IMG/VR virus record: IMGVR_UViG_3300015171_000014
Span: 1 to 38,206 of that record
DNA length: 38,206 nucleotides
From: a virus
Strand: one strand, 5' to 3'
Below are positions 15,172-24,048 of the stretch, one piece after another; position 1 is the stretch's first letter; the number at the start of each line of letters is the position of its first letter. The notes beneath the pieces were generated by a model. The model did not search any database, was not told the DNA's origin, and saw only the letters and a program-made list of their open reading frames with translations. The position numbers were made by a program, and so were the translations under genes.

Positions 15172-16158
15172 ATGGCATCACCAGGGCAAAGTACGCTGTT
15201 CACGACCTTTACGGAATTGGTATCGACCACTTATCGAAACCACGCCAAAACGGTTGCCGACAACGTAACGAAACACAACGCGCTTTTTCGGCGCTTGGCG
15301 GAAAAGGGCCAGATTCGACTCGAAGACGGCGGCTTATCCATTGTTCAACCAATCGAGTACGCGGCTAATAGCACGTACCTGCGCTATTCCGGCTATGACG
15401 TGCTCAACATCAACGCGGTTGATGTGCTGACCGCCGCGGAATTTCCTTGGCGTCAAGTGGCCGTTAACCTCGCAGCAAGCGGCCTTGAGCTTCGCACAAA
15501 TATGGGCGAAGAACGAATCGTCAATTTCCTGAAGGCGAAGATCAAGAACGCCCAGCACTCGCTTGCAAATGGCCTTTCCGTGGATTTATATTCGGATGGC
15601 ACGGCAACGAACCAGATAGGCGGTTTGCAGTCGATCATCGCGGACGCCGGCACGGGCACCGTGGGCGGCATCAACTCCACCACGTTCCCGTTCTGGCAGA
15701 ACCTCGTGCAGTCAGCAGCGGCGCCAATTCAAGGCGGTGCGGCAGTGACCATGGGGCCGTCCACCATCGAGCAGCAGATGCTCGCCTTGTGGATCAAGTT
15801 GTCACGCGGGAACGATGCGCCGGATTTGGTCGTGATGTCCGACGACTACTTCCAGTTCTTCGAGCAGTCGCAGACTTCGCTCAAGCGTTACACGGCAGAT
15901 CAAACGGGCGCTGGCGGCATGATTAGCATGAAGTACAAAACCGCCGACGTATTTTTCGATTCGAGCGGTGGCATTCCGGCCTCGCATGCGTATTTCGTCA
16001 ATGTCGATTACATCGATTTTGTCGCGCACCGCGATGCGAATATGGAAATCATGCCCGAACTCAAATCCGTCAATCAGGATGCCATTGTCATTCCGATTCT
16101 GTTCCAGGGCAACCTGGCGGTGTCGGCGCGCTTCCTGCAAGGCGTCATGAAAGCCTAA
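15172..16158 (+). CDS. Major capsid protein (328 aa)
   Basis: Position after the scaffold, size, and segments such as TFTELVSTTYRNHAKTVADN (10-29), APDLVVMSDDYFQFFE and VDYIDFVAHRDANMEIMPEL indicate a phage major capsid protein of HK97-like fold. The start has a strong SD (AAGGAGCTTTCCTC). No N-terminal delta domain of HK97 type is evident, which fits a separate scaffold. Hundreds of copies would form the icosahedral shell. Confidence 0.85.
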   Translation: MASPGQSTLFTTFTELVSTTYRNHAKTVADNVTKHNALFRRLAEKGQIRLEDGGLSIVQPIEYAANSTYLRYSGYDVLNINAVDVLTAAEFPWRQVAVNLAASGLELRTNMGEERIVNFLKAKIKNAQHSLANGLSVDLYSDGTATNQIGGLQSIIADAGTGTVGGINSTTFPFWQNLVQSAAAPIQGGAAVTMGPSTIEQQMLALWIKLSRGNDAPDLVVMSDDYFQFFEQSQTSLKRYTADQTGAGGMISMKYKTADVFFDSSGGIPASHAYFVNVDYIDFVAHRDANMEIMPELKSVNQDAIVIPILFQGNLAVSARFLQGVMKA

Positions 16159-16176
16159 CGGCGAAAGGAAAGAAAC

Positions 16177-16884
16177 ATGCCCGGCTATACTCCACAGTAC
16201 CCGCTGCTCGGCTCAACCGGCGAAAATTTCTTTTTCGCACCGGACACCACGCAGCGACAGGCACTCGGTTCCATCATCGGAGCGGTTGATCCGTTCTGGG
16301 GCGGCGGCGAGTTTATCTACCTAAAGGCCAACGGCACCATCGCGCAGGGCAACCTTGTGCAATGGGATGCGGCGCCCGGTGGCCCATTGGCTACGGCGCT
16401 TGCCAACACCGCCAACGTTGGGCGACCCACAGCGGTCGCCATGGCCGCAATGGTTACCGGCAATTTCGGCTGGTTCCAGATTGGTGGCTATGCAGCCGTT
16501 TCTGCCACTGCATCGGTTGCTGCCGGAACGACTTTCGGCATCACTGGTGCGGGAACGGTTGGCGCGAATACCGCAGGCAAGCAAATCCTGAATGCGGTAT
16601 CGGCACAGGCCTCAGCAACGACCGTCGTCAAAGCAAATACGCAACTGGTAAGCGGTAGCGTCAAGGGTTATGCAACGAATACCGACGGCTGGTTTGTCGG
16701 TGTTGCGTTGTCTGGCACTGGCGTCCAAGGCGGCGCTACGCTTGCCACGCTCGACCCGGATGGCCGCACCTTTACCATGAGTGCCACGGCGTCGGCTACG
16801 GGTTCGGTTAGCGTGACCGCGACGTATACCGGCTTTATCATCGCGGCAATCAATCGGCCATTCGTGCAGGGCGCGATCACTTAA
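16177..16884 (+). CDS. Head decoration-type protein (235 aa)
   Basis: The gene is 18 bases after the capsid gene with a good SD (GAAAGGAAAGAAAC). The product is Gly/Ala/Thr-rich; the N-terminal half (FIYLKANGTIAQGNLVQWD; VAMAAMVTGNFGWFQIGGYA) resembles small virion decoration domains, and the C-terminal half (about 150-235) adds a beta-rich Ala/Thr segment. Probably bound to the outside of the shell; no enzyme motif. Confidence 0.65.
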   Translation: MPGYTPQYPLLGSTGENFFFAPDTTQRQALGSIIGAVDPFWGGGEFIYLKANGTIAQGNLVQWDAAPGGPLATALANTANVGRPTAVAMAAMVTGNFGWFQIGGYAAVSATASVAAGTTFGITGAGTVGANTAGKQILNAVSAQASATTVVKANTQLVSGSVKGYATNTDGWFVGVALSGTGVQGGATLATLDPDGRTFTMSATASATGSVSVTATYTGFIIAAINRPFVQGAIT

Positions 16885-16895
16885 TCGGAGGGACC

Positions 16896-17267
16896 ATGAC
16901 TCAAGCTCTCAAATTAAGCGCAAGCGGTATGTCCGCGGTTGCGGCGCAAGCGGTTCTCGGGGATGTCGCGACAGGTTTAGTGGCGGCTGGATCAACGCTG
17001 GCAACGGCGTTAGCGCTACCGGCGTCGATCAACTTCATCGCAACTGCGGCGGCGGCGACCGGCGTTATTCTTGCGGCGAACGCGAATCCAGGCGATGCTA
17101 TTTTCGTGTTTAACGGCGGCGCGAATGCGGTGCTGGTTTATCCGCCTACTTCAACGGGAACGGTGCAAGGCGCAGGGGCGGGTGTGGGATTTTCAGTGGG
17201 CACGCTGAAGTCGGCTACATTTGTTGCCGCTGCACCACTTACATGGGCCGCAGATCTGAGCGCGTAA
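16896..17267 (+). CDS. Small Ala-rich virion protein (123 aa)
   Basis: The gene is 11 bases downstream of the previous one with SD GGAGGG. The product is very Ala/Gly-rich with beta segments (SINFIATAAAATGVILAANA; GDAIFVFNGGANAVLVYPP) ending near ATFVAAAPLTWAADLSA. Similar small beta proteins follow capsid genes in other phages. It is the last gene before the terminator at 17308-17333. Confidence 0.65.
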   Translation: MTQALKLSASGMSAVAAQAVLGDVATGLVAAGSTLATALALPASINFIATAAAATGVILAANANPGDAIFVFNGGANAVLVYPPTSTGTVQGAGAGVGFSVGTLKSATFVAAAPLTWAADLSA

Positions 17268-17307
17268 TAATCTCCCTCTCTCGCCCTTCACACGGAAGCG
17301 AGAGTTA

Positions 17308-17333
17308 GCGGCTTTAATGGAGCCGCATTTTTT
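17308..17333 (+). terminator. Rho-independent terminator after capsid gene block
   Basis: GCGGCT (17308-17313), a 7-base loop and AGCCGC (17321-17326) form a perfect GC-rich stem followed by A and six T (17328-17333). It separates the capsid block from connector and tail genes and probably lowers transcription of the latter. Confidence 0.85.
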
Positions 17334-17388
17334 AAGCGCATTCGTCGAGAGTGCTCTTAAAATCACAGAAAATAACAGGAGAACATAA

Positions 17389-18009
17389 ATGAGCGTTTCA
17401 ATGCAACAGGGGCGACCCCCTGCCGTGCGTTTTGAACAAGTGGCAATTGAGGACCGCAACGCCTCGATTTCCGCTGGCCGCAAAATTTACCGCGACGAAA
17501 ATCACGTATTCGTGCGCCAGCAAGGCTCTCACGACGAAGTGGAAAAAAACGCTGAAGAATGGCTTGCGCAGAAAAACCGCGAGGCCATGGAGGATAAATT
17601 CCCGCCGCAGCTCGCGGAGGCCTACCAGAAAAAGTACGAAATGTGGCTGAAGGGTGTGACAGTCATGGACGGGACTCCGCTCAAAGAATGCCCGTCATTC
17701 AGTAAAGCCGAAGTGTTGACGTTGGCCGGCGCGGGGGTGCATTCGCTTGAAGACCTGGCCGAACTGCCAGAGGCGGGATTGCAAAATGTCGGCATCGGCT
17801 CGCGGGAGCTGCGCGAGCGCGCCCGCGATCTCATGAAGGCCGCGAACGGCCCAGGGAAGCTCGCCGAGGAAATGAACGCGATGCGCGTCGCGATGGAAGC
17901 CATGAAGGTCGTGAATGATTCGATCAAGGCAGAAAATGCAACGCTTCTCGCGCATGTTGACGACTTGAAAAAATCCTCTGACCGCAAAAACAAAGAACGC
18001 AAGGAATAG
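17389..18009 (+). CDS. Phage protein with helix-hairpin-helix-like core (206 aa)
   Basis: The start has SD AGGAGAAC. The first third (FVRQQGSHDEVEKNAEEWLA) is charged. Residues about 105-145, with LTLAGAGVHSLEDLAELPEA then NVGIGSRELRERA, resemble the small helical fold seen in helix-hairpin-helix or SAM-like domains. The C-terminal 50 residues are a Lys/Glu-rich coiled coil. It lies between the capsid terminator and the fibre-type gene, so a head-completion or assembly role is possible but unproven. Confidence 0.65.
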   Translation: MSVSMQQGRPPAVRFEQVAIEDRNASISAGRKIYRDENHVFVRQQGSHDEVEKNAEEWLAQKNREAMEDKFPPQLAEAYQKKYEMWLKGVTVMDGTPLKECPSFSKAEVLTLAGAGVHSLEDLAELPEAGLQNVGIGSRELRERARDLMKAANGPGKLAEEMNAMRVAMEAMKVVNDSIKAENATLLAHVDDLKKSSDRKNKERKE

Positions 18010-18027
18010 CCATGCGAAAGCGCCGCG

Positions 18028-19017
18028 ATGCAGAATAATTTCGGGACGGTCAATTATCCGTCTGGCGGCGTCGTTTCTGGCGCTTCGGTAAAGGTTCTGA
18101 ATTTTCCGTCCGGCACTCTTGCGACTATCTACGGATCGAACTCGCAACTTGTCGGCGCGCAGATTGCGAATCCGATTGTCGCGAGCGCGTTGGGGTTTTA
18201 CAGTTTCTTTGCGCCATCTGGGCATTACGCTCTGGTTATTTCCGGTGCTGGGCTGACTAGCTATACCGTCAACGACGTGTTTTTGTTTGACCCGCTGGAT
18301 TCAACGTCGCAGGTTATAAACCAGATCGGCGACGTAACTTCAAGCGTTGCTGGGGCAGCATTCAGCGGGGTGGCTGGGACAACGCTTACAAGCACCAAAG
18401 CGGGCTTCACTTTGCAAGTAGCCGCTTCGCCATCAACCGATGCCAATAGCGGCTCCTTTACTCTTAACGCAGGGACTGGCGCGATCAACGGCGGCGGCAT
18501 TAATTTTTCCGCTGGCGCTGGCAGTCTCAGCACCGGAACGGGCGGCACGATAAACTTTATTGCGGGGTCGGCACTTACTGCGGGGGGTATAAATTTTACT
18601 GCGGGTTCCACCGGTTCTGTTGCGGGATTCCTAAACCCAATAATTTTTACTGGCGGCAGTTGCGGCAGTGCAAATGGCGCTGGTGGCGCCATAAGATTTA
18701 TCGGCGGTAGCCCCGGATTGGGTTTTGGAAATGGCGGTTCGATAGTTTTGAATCCATCTGCGGCCACCGGAGGCGCCGTCTCTGGCTCCGTCATAATTCA
18801 AGACGGCACCGCCATTCCGGCTGGCGGCAAACTGAATGTTTCATTAACTTTTACATCAACACCTGGTTGGGGCATATATCCCGGAAGCGGAGTGCCAACC
18901 ATATCCGCGGCCAAGGGTTCCCTATACCTACGCTCAGACGGCACCACAAATACAACGCGCATGTATGTCGCCACCGACAGCGCGGGCACTTGGACAGCGG
19001 TTAATACTGTAGCATGA
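18028..19017 (+). CDS. Fibre-like virion protein, Gly-rich (329 aa)
   Basis: The N-terminal 90 residues (NFPSGTLATIYGSNSQLVGA; FFAPSGHYALVISGAG) form a beta module common in phage structural proteins. About 130-260 are Gly/Thr/Ser repeats (INGGGINFSAGAGSLSTGTG), probably a beta-helix or repeat stalk. The C-terminal segment with AAKGSLYLRSDGTTNTTRMY is a frequent closing module of fibre-like proteins. Its place before the connector genes, not with the other fibres, is notable. The stop overlaps the next start (ATGA). Confidence 0.65.
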   Translation: MQNNFGTVNYPSGGVVSGASVKVLNFPSGTLATIYGSNSQLVGAQIANPIVASALGFYSFFAPSGHYALVISGAGLTSYTVNDVFLFDPLDSTSQVINQIGDVTSSVAGAAFSGVAGTTLTSTKAGFTLQVAASPSTDANSGSFTLNAGTGAINGGGINFSAGAGSLSTGTGGTINFIAGSALTAGGINFTAGSTGSVAGFLNPIIFTGGSCGSANGAGGAIRFIGGSPGLGFGNGGSIVLNPSAATGGAVSGSVIIQDGTAIPAGGKLNVSLTFTSTPGWGIYPGSGVPTISAAKGSLYLRSDGTTNTTRMYVATDSAGTWTAVNTVA

Positions 19018-19769
19018 CAATCGCTCTCGCCCAGCCAGCTACCACTACCAGCATTTTGCAGGTTGTGCAAAACGCCGCGAATCGCATTGGAGTCAATCCG
19101 CCCGCGGCACTTGTCGGCTCGACTGACGCGATTGCAATCCAAATGCTCGCGCTGGCAAACGCCGAAATTCGAGGCTTGGCAAGCGGGCAATCAGTGGGGC
19201 GTAACTACGATTGGCAGGCACTGACCACGGAAGTTATTTTCGTCACTGTCGCAGCGGAATCGCAAGGGAAAATGTCGATCCTCGCGCCGGGCTTCAAATT
19301 CCTGATAAACGACACAATCTGGAATCGCGATCTGATTCGACCGATTCCGGGCGCGCTGACAACGCAAGATTGGCAACTCCTGAAGTCGAGCTCAGTCAAA
19401 GGCCCGTGGAATATGTATCGCATCCACGGAGGTTATTTGCAGATGATCCCGAGTCCGCCAGCAGGCCAAACTTGCGCGTTTGAATATCAGTCAATATACG
19501 CAGTCACGGACGCGGCGCAAGCAAATCTGAAGGCGACTTATACCGCTGATACCGACCTTACAATACTGGATTCGACGTTGGTAGAAGACGGCCTTGTGTG
19601 GCGCTGGAAGCAAGCCAAAGGTTTCGACTTCGGCAACGATTTCCAGATGTATCAGACCACAGTTATCAACTACATGGCGCGCGACGGCGGCAAACCACAT
19701 ATCAACATGGGCAACAGCGACAGTTTCACGCCGTTTCTGTTGATCCCGGAAGGTTCTTGGGGGCATTGA
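19014..19769 (+). CDS. Head-tail connector / tail accessory protein (251 aa)
   Basis: The N-terminal helix TTTSILQVVQNAANRIGVN, RNYDWQALTTE (about 64-74) and SSSVKGPWNMYRIHGGYLQM (about 126-145) match podovirus connector proteins of the P22 gp4-like class, which form the ring below the portal. Aromatic residues in FEYQSIYAV and VWRWKQAKGFDFGNDF are typical. It is directly before the gp10-like stabilisation gene, the same order as in P22-like tail machines. Start overlaps the preceding stop by ATGA. Confidence 0.7.
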   Translation: MTIALAQPATTTSILQVVQNAANRIGVNPPAALVGSTDAIAIQMLALANAEIRGLASGQSVGRNYDWQALTTEVIFVTVAAESQGKMSILAPGFKFLINDTIWNRDLIRPIPGALTTQDWQLLKSSSVKGPWNMYRIHGGYLQMIPSPPAGQTCAFEYQSIYAVTDAAQANLKATYTADTDLTILDSTLVEDGLVWRWKQAKGFDFGNDFQMYQTTVINYMARDGGKPHINMGNSDSFTPFLLIPEGSWGH

Positions 19770-21334
19770 TGCTATCCGCAATTATGCGTCCAATCCAAAA
19801 GTCGCGCGCTCAGTCGCCGTCTGTGCCGTCGCCGGTCAGTGGCTGGAATACCAAAGACCCATTAGGCGCGATGTCGCCGACGTTTGCCTGCGTGCTGGAT
19901 AACTGGTATCCGGACACGGACGGGGTTCACACGCGTCCAGGCAGTGCGAAATATGCAACCGGACTGCCGGGAGCCGTGGAATCGCTGATGTCTTACGCAG
20001 GGACAAAATTATTCGCGGCCAGCGTAACCGCGCTTTACGACGTGACGAATTCCGGTGCAGTCGCTGCGGCAGTCGTGAGCGGGCTTACGAACGCGCGTTG
20101 GCAACACGCCAATATTGCTGTATCCGGCGTCGGTACGTTCATGTACGCAGTCAATGGCGCCGATGCGCCGCGCGTGTATAACGGCGCGGCATTCGTGACT
20201 GTGACTGGCGTATCAACGCCAGCATTGACGAATCCACCTACCGCCGGTCTATCGTCTCTGGTGAATGTCGGTCTATATCAAGGACGCCTGTTTTTCACGG
20301 AAATAAATTCACTCCGCGCGTATTACCTGCCGATAGCAGTAGCCGGGGGCGCGCTGGCGTTGCTTGATCTAGGCGGTATGTTCAAGCTAGGCGGCACGCT
20401 TCTGGGAATGTGGCCGTGGACAATCGACGGTGGCAATGGGCCGCAGGACTACGCGGCTTTTGTGAGCAGCGAAGGCGAAGTCGTTGTGTTCCAGGGGAAC
20501 GATCCGTCAGTCGCCGCGAATTGGGTTCTGAAAGGCACATACCGCATTGGTCGGCCAGTGGGCGGTTATCGCTGCGCGTTTCGCTTTCGCGGCGAACCTA
20601 CCGTGATTTGCAGTGACGGCTTGCTGCCCATGCCGGTTGCCGCGAGCCGTGATGACGCAGGTATTTTAGCCGTGGCACTGTCCGCGAATATCTCCACGGC
20701 ATTTGTGGATTCCGCCGCGATGTTTGCAAGCAATTTCGGCTGGTGCGGGGCGTTTTGTCCGGACGGCTCAATTTTCGTGAATATTCCCACGGTCTACAAC
20801 TCGCAAAGTTATCAGTACGTGATGAACACGAACACGAACGCATGGTGCAGATTTACCGGCATCGTGTGCAACTGCATGGAAATATTTAACGGGTTTTTGC
20901 ATATTGGCGGCAACACTAACACCACAAAATTCGGCACTGGTTCAGCGGACAATGGCGCGAACATCGTTTGCGATGCGCAGCCTGCTTGGAGCATGTTCGG
21001 CGCGGCGGGGGCCAACAAACAGTGGCAGACCATGCGCCTGCTGCTGTCGTCGCCGTCACCCGCAAATATCGCAGCGGTATTCAATACCGACTTTAAGACG
21101 GTGACGCCGCAAAGCAATCCGGCGCCGTATGGCGCAGCGCTCGCGCAGTGGAACATCACGCACTGGAATACGACGCTTTGGTACGGCGGTATAAAAATTC
21201 TGCGTCAGTGGCTTGGCATCAACGGCGTCGGTTATTGGGGAACACCTTATGTCAGAGTCGTATCGGGAACAAACAGCGGGTCGCTTACATGGTTTTCCAC
21301 AGATTATGAATTCACCGTTGGCGGTCCGCTATGA
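19769..21334 (+). CDS. Packaged-DNA stabilisation protein, P22 gp10-like (521 aa)
   Basis: ATG 19769 overlaps the connector's TGA; the frame is open further upstream but only beneath that gene. The sequence has SPVSGWNTKDPLGAMSPTFA, then CVLDNWYPDTDGVHTRPGSA, and repeated blade-like beta segments with trailing Trp motifs (ALLDLGGMFKLGGTLLGMWP), the pattern of phage stabilisation proteins annotated as P22 gp10-like. In P22 this protein plugs the portal-connector exit after packaging. The C-terminus overlaps the GNAT gene by 29 bases. Confidence 0.8.
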   Translation: MLSAIMRPIQKSRAQSPSVPSPVSGWNTKDPLGAMSPTFACVLDNWYPDTDGVHTRPGSAKYATGLPGAVESLMSYAGTKLFAASVTALYDVTNSGAVAAAVVSGLTNARWQHANIAVSGVGTFMYAVNGADAPRVYNGAAFVTVTGVSTPALTNPPTAGLSSLVNVGLYQGRLFFTEINSLRAYYLPIAVAGGALALLDLGGMFKLGGTLLGMWPWTIDGGNGPQDYAAFVSSEGEVVVFQGNDPSVAANWVLKGTYRIGRPVGGYRCAFRFRGEPTVICSDGLLPMPVAASRDDAGILAVALSANISTAFVDSAAMFASNFGWCGAFCPDGSIFVNIPTVYNSQSYQYVMNTNTNAWCRFTGIVCNCMEIFNGFLHIGGNTNTTKFGTGSADNGANIVCDAQPAWSMFGAAGANKQWQTMRLLLSSPSPANIAAVFNTDFKTVTPQSNPAPYGAALAQWNITHWNTTLWYGGIKILRQWLGINGVGYWGTPYVRVVSGTNSGSLTWFSTDYEFTVGGPL

Positions 21335-21791
21335 TGCTGATGCGCGCTGCGATTACACGCGGGCGGCAGAAGTCACGGCGTTTATCACCGCTCGCGCGCC
21401 GCACGTTACGAGTCTTGGCCAGCATGTCTGCATCGCAGTCGTTCGCGGGGATTCACCGACTGCACCGCTTATCGCTGGCCTCGCGTTTAACGAATACCGA
21501 TCTGGGCGCGATATTCAAATCCACATGGCTGCGAAATCGCCGCGTTGGGCCACGCGACGCATTTGGGGCGAAATCCTGCGTTATCCGTTCATTCAACTTG
21601 GCTGCGCAAGGCTTACGGCATGCACCGGCTCCCGGAATACTCGTTGCGCTCGAATGCTCGAAGGCATCGGCTTTCGATTGGAGGGGCAATTGAGAGAATT
21701 TTACCCAGACGAGGATTTGCTGATTTACGGGCTGTTGGCCAAGGATGCGGCGAAGTGGATACGCCATTTCAAGGGGCCACAGCATGGCTAA
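21306..21791 (+). CDS. GNAT-family acetyltransferase in the tail module (161 aa)
   Basis: I chose ATG 21306, inside the end of the preceding gene; an earlier ATG at 21249 is possible. The core reads VCIAVVRGDSPTAPLIAGLAF, DIQIHMAAKSPRWATRRIWG, then FIQLGCARLTACTGSRNTRC and ARMLEGIGFRLEGQLREFY, an acetyl-CoA-binding GNAT fold. Near-identical layouts accompany gp10-like genes in many podoviruses. Targets are unknown; acetylation of virion proteins or of a host protein are possibilities. It overlaps the next gene's start by 8 bases. Confidence 0.85.
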   Translation: MNSPLAVRYDADARCDYTRAAEVTAFITARAPHVTSLGQHVCIAVVRGDSPTAPLIAGLAFNEYRSGRDIQIHMAAKSPRWATRRIWGEILRYPFIQLGCARLTACTGSRNTRCARMLEGIGFRLEGQLREFYPDEDLLIYGLLAKDAAKWIRHFKGPQHG

Positions 21792-22689
21792 TTTCATACC
21801 GGGGGTCGCTCCGACAAATACGCGGCTCGCGTCAACCGCAACCGGCGCGCTGCCTGGTATAACCACGGCTCCGACCGCGCCCGCAGGCACGCCGCTGGCG
21901 CCCGTTACATGGGCTGGCAACACGTACTCCGCGAACACTGGCGGTGCGATCAACAACGCGCCCAATCAGTTCACGCAATTGGGCGGGGCCGGTACGAATC
22001 TTAGCGCCAACAGTTTCATGGGCACTGGCGGCCAGATGTATCACCTGGACGCATCCGGCAATCCAGTTTTGGGTTACGACGACGGCGCGTTTGCCGCATC
22101 GCACCCGAATAGCCCGGTGCAGGACTTGAACAACTTGGGCACCGTTCAGCAGGCACCGCAGGCCCAGACCTCCGGCGTGCCATTGAGCGCTGCGCAACAG
22201 CAAACCGGCGAGGCCGCATGGAATTCACGTAATCCGGGTGTTGCGTATCCTGGCGCTCAGGCGCAAACCAGCGCTGCACCAGTTGCCGCAGCAATGACGC
22301 CAGCCGCGCCACAGCACGCCGCCACGTACGGCGGCTACGATGCCGCGCCGTCAGCGCCGCAAATGAGTTTCGCGCAACCACAGGAGCAGGCACAGTCGGC
22401 GCAATCCGCGAACTTCGGCAACGGAAAACAGGGCGGTGGGTCCGGTAAATCCGCGTCGAACAGGCCGCCGACGCCGAATCCGTACAGCGCAGCATCCCTC
22501 GATATGGGCCAGGGAAGCGGCGGATTCAGCAACGGAAAACAAAGCGGCGGCAACGGAAAACAGCTACAATCACAACCGCCCGCGACCGGGAGCGCATACA
22601 GCAACGGCATGAACTACGGCGGCTATAACAGCTACGGCTCGCCGCAATCATCGTCAAATCTTGGAATGGTATTCGGGAGCGGTCGATAA
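21784..22689 (+). CDS. Low-complexity virion/ejection-type protein (301 aa)
   Basis: ATG 21784 with SD AAGGGG is the likely start; an in-frame ATG at 21745 lies deep in the GNAT gene. The product is Gln/Ala/Gly/Pro-rich, with three similar copies of a short motif, FGNGKQGGGSGKS, FSNGKQSGGNGKQ and YSNGMNYGGYNS (about 215-285). No signal or domain recognised. It is first of four consecutive genes whose composition fits internal proteins ejected with the DNA. Confidence 0.65.
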   Translation: MANFIPGVAPTNTRLASTATGALPGITTAPTAPAGTPLAPVTWAGNTYSANTGGAINNAPNQFTQLGGAGTNLSANSFMGTGGQMYHLDASGNPVLGYDDGAFAASHPNSPVQDLNNLGTVQQAPQAQTSGVPLSAAQQQTGEAAWNSRNPGVAYPGAQAQTSAAPVAAAMTPAAPQHAATYGGYDAAPSAPQMSFAQPQEQAQSAQSANFGNGKQGGGSGKSASNRPPTPNPYSAASLDMGQGSGGFSNGKQSGGNGKQLQSQPPATGSAYSNGMNYGGYNSYGSPQSSSNLGMVFGSGR

Positions 22690-24047
22690 TGGGTAAAGAC
22701 TCGCCACAAACCCCGCAGGCACCAGACCCGTTTGCTACGGCTGCGGCACAGGGCGCGCTGAATCAATCGTCGATGGCGACGCTACTCAGCCAAAACCGCA
22801 CGAACTCGGTTAATCCTTGGTCCACGACGACTTGGACGCAGGGACCGCCGAAAGTTGGCGCGACTGCGGCGCCCAGACCTGCTACGCCGGGGGCAATCCA
22901 AACTCCAGCGCCGCCCACGCCAAACCCAACAAACAGCGGCGATCAGTTTTCCGGCGGGGCGAATGATACAACGTCAACCGTCAACAATAGCGCAGGCGGC
23001 GGGGCTTACGATCCGAATGACCCATCAGGATACCGCGCCCGCGCATTAGCCGCCGTCGGAGGTGGCGATCCTAACTTGTCCGGCGATTGGACTCAGACCA
23101 CAACGCTGAATCCCGAAGACCAGGCGCGCCTCGACAAACAGCGTGCGTTGATGGGGCAGCAGCTAAATATTGGCGGCACGCTACTTGACCGCGCGCAGCA
23201 AAACCTGTCCACGCCACTGCAACTTCAGACCGGCGTAAATGCGGGAAGCTTGCAAACGAATGTCGCGCAGCCCGGCCAGATTCAGAACCGCATCAGCAGC
23301 CAGGGTGTGCCCGGCGTTGTCGGCGGAAATCAATTGTATGGCGATCTGTCGAACACGCAGAACGCGCTGTATAACCAGACAACCTCAAGACTCGATCCCC
23401 GATGGAATCAACAGCAGCATGATTTGGTGAACTCGCTGGCCGCGCAGGGCATTACGGCGGCATCGAATCCCGCCGCCTTTAATCGGGAAATGGACAATTT
23501 CAACCGAGCGAAAAACGACGCTTACCAGACCGCGACAAATAACGCTATCGCTGGCGGCGGCGCGGAACAGTCAAGGCTTGCTAATTTGGGACTCGCCACG
23601 AATCAACAGATGTTCGGGCAGAACGCCGCACAACTCGCCGCAAATAACGCTGCTGCGAATCAAGGATTCACGCAAAATCTTGCCGCCGGCCAGTTTGCGA
23701 ATCAGGCGCAAAATCAGAAATTCGGCCAGGACGTGACGAACGCAAATCTGTTCAACAGTTCGGCCCAGACGATGTACAACTCGCCGCTGAATACGCTGGC
23801 TGCGTTAATGAGCGGTTCGGCTGTAGCGCAACCGCAGACGCAGGCCGCGTACATGGGCACCATGGGAACGCCGGATTTCGGGAACTACGCCAATCAGAAA
23901 TATCAGGGGGATTTGAATTCCTACAACTCGCAGGTAGGGCAGCAGAACGGAATGATGGGCGGATTGTTCTCTCTCGGCGGTTCGTTGCTGGGCGGTCCAG
24001 CGGGCGGGGCAGGAGCCACTCTGCTCGGCAAGCTATTTGGCGGATAA
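22689..24047 (+). CDS. Ejection-type internal virion protein (452 aa)
   Basis: The start overlaps the previous TAA. The sequence is extremely Asn/Gln/Ala-rich. The central part (about 150-390) is helical with repeats such as NQQMFGQNAAQLAANNAAAN. The C-terminus, GGLFSLGGSLLGGPAGGAGA then TLLGKLFGG, is a glycine-rich hydrophobic tail that could insert in membranes. This architecture is common in podovirus internal proteins. No lysozyme or transglycosylase motif seen. Confidence 0.65.
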   Translation: MGKDSPQTPQAPDPFATAAAQGALNQSSMATLLSQNRTNSVNPWSTTTWTQGPPKVGATAAPRPATPGAIQTPAPPTPNPTNSGDQFSGGANDTTSTVNNSAGGGAYDPNDPSGYRARALAAVGGGDPNLSGDWTQTTTLNPEDQARLDKQRALMGQQLNIGGTLLDRAQQNLSTPLQLQTGVNAGSLQTNVAQPGQIQNRISSQGVPGVVGGNQLYGDLSNTQNALYNQTTSRLDPRWNQQQHDLVNSLAAQGITAASNPAAFNREMDNFNRAKNDAYQTATNNAIAGGGAEQSRLANLGLATNQQMFGQNAAQLAANNAAANQGFTQNLAAGQFANQAQNQKFGQDVTNANLFNSSAQTMYNSPLNTLAALMSGSAVAQPQTQAAYMGTMGTPDFGNYANQKYQGDLNSYNSQVGQQNGMMGGLFSLGGSLLGGPAGGAGATLLGKLFGG

Positions 24048-24048
24048 A

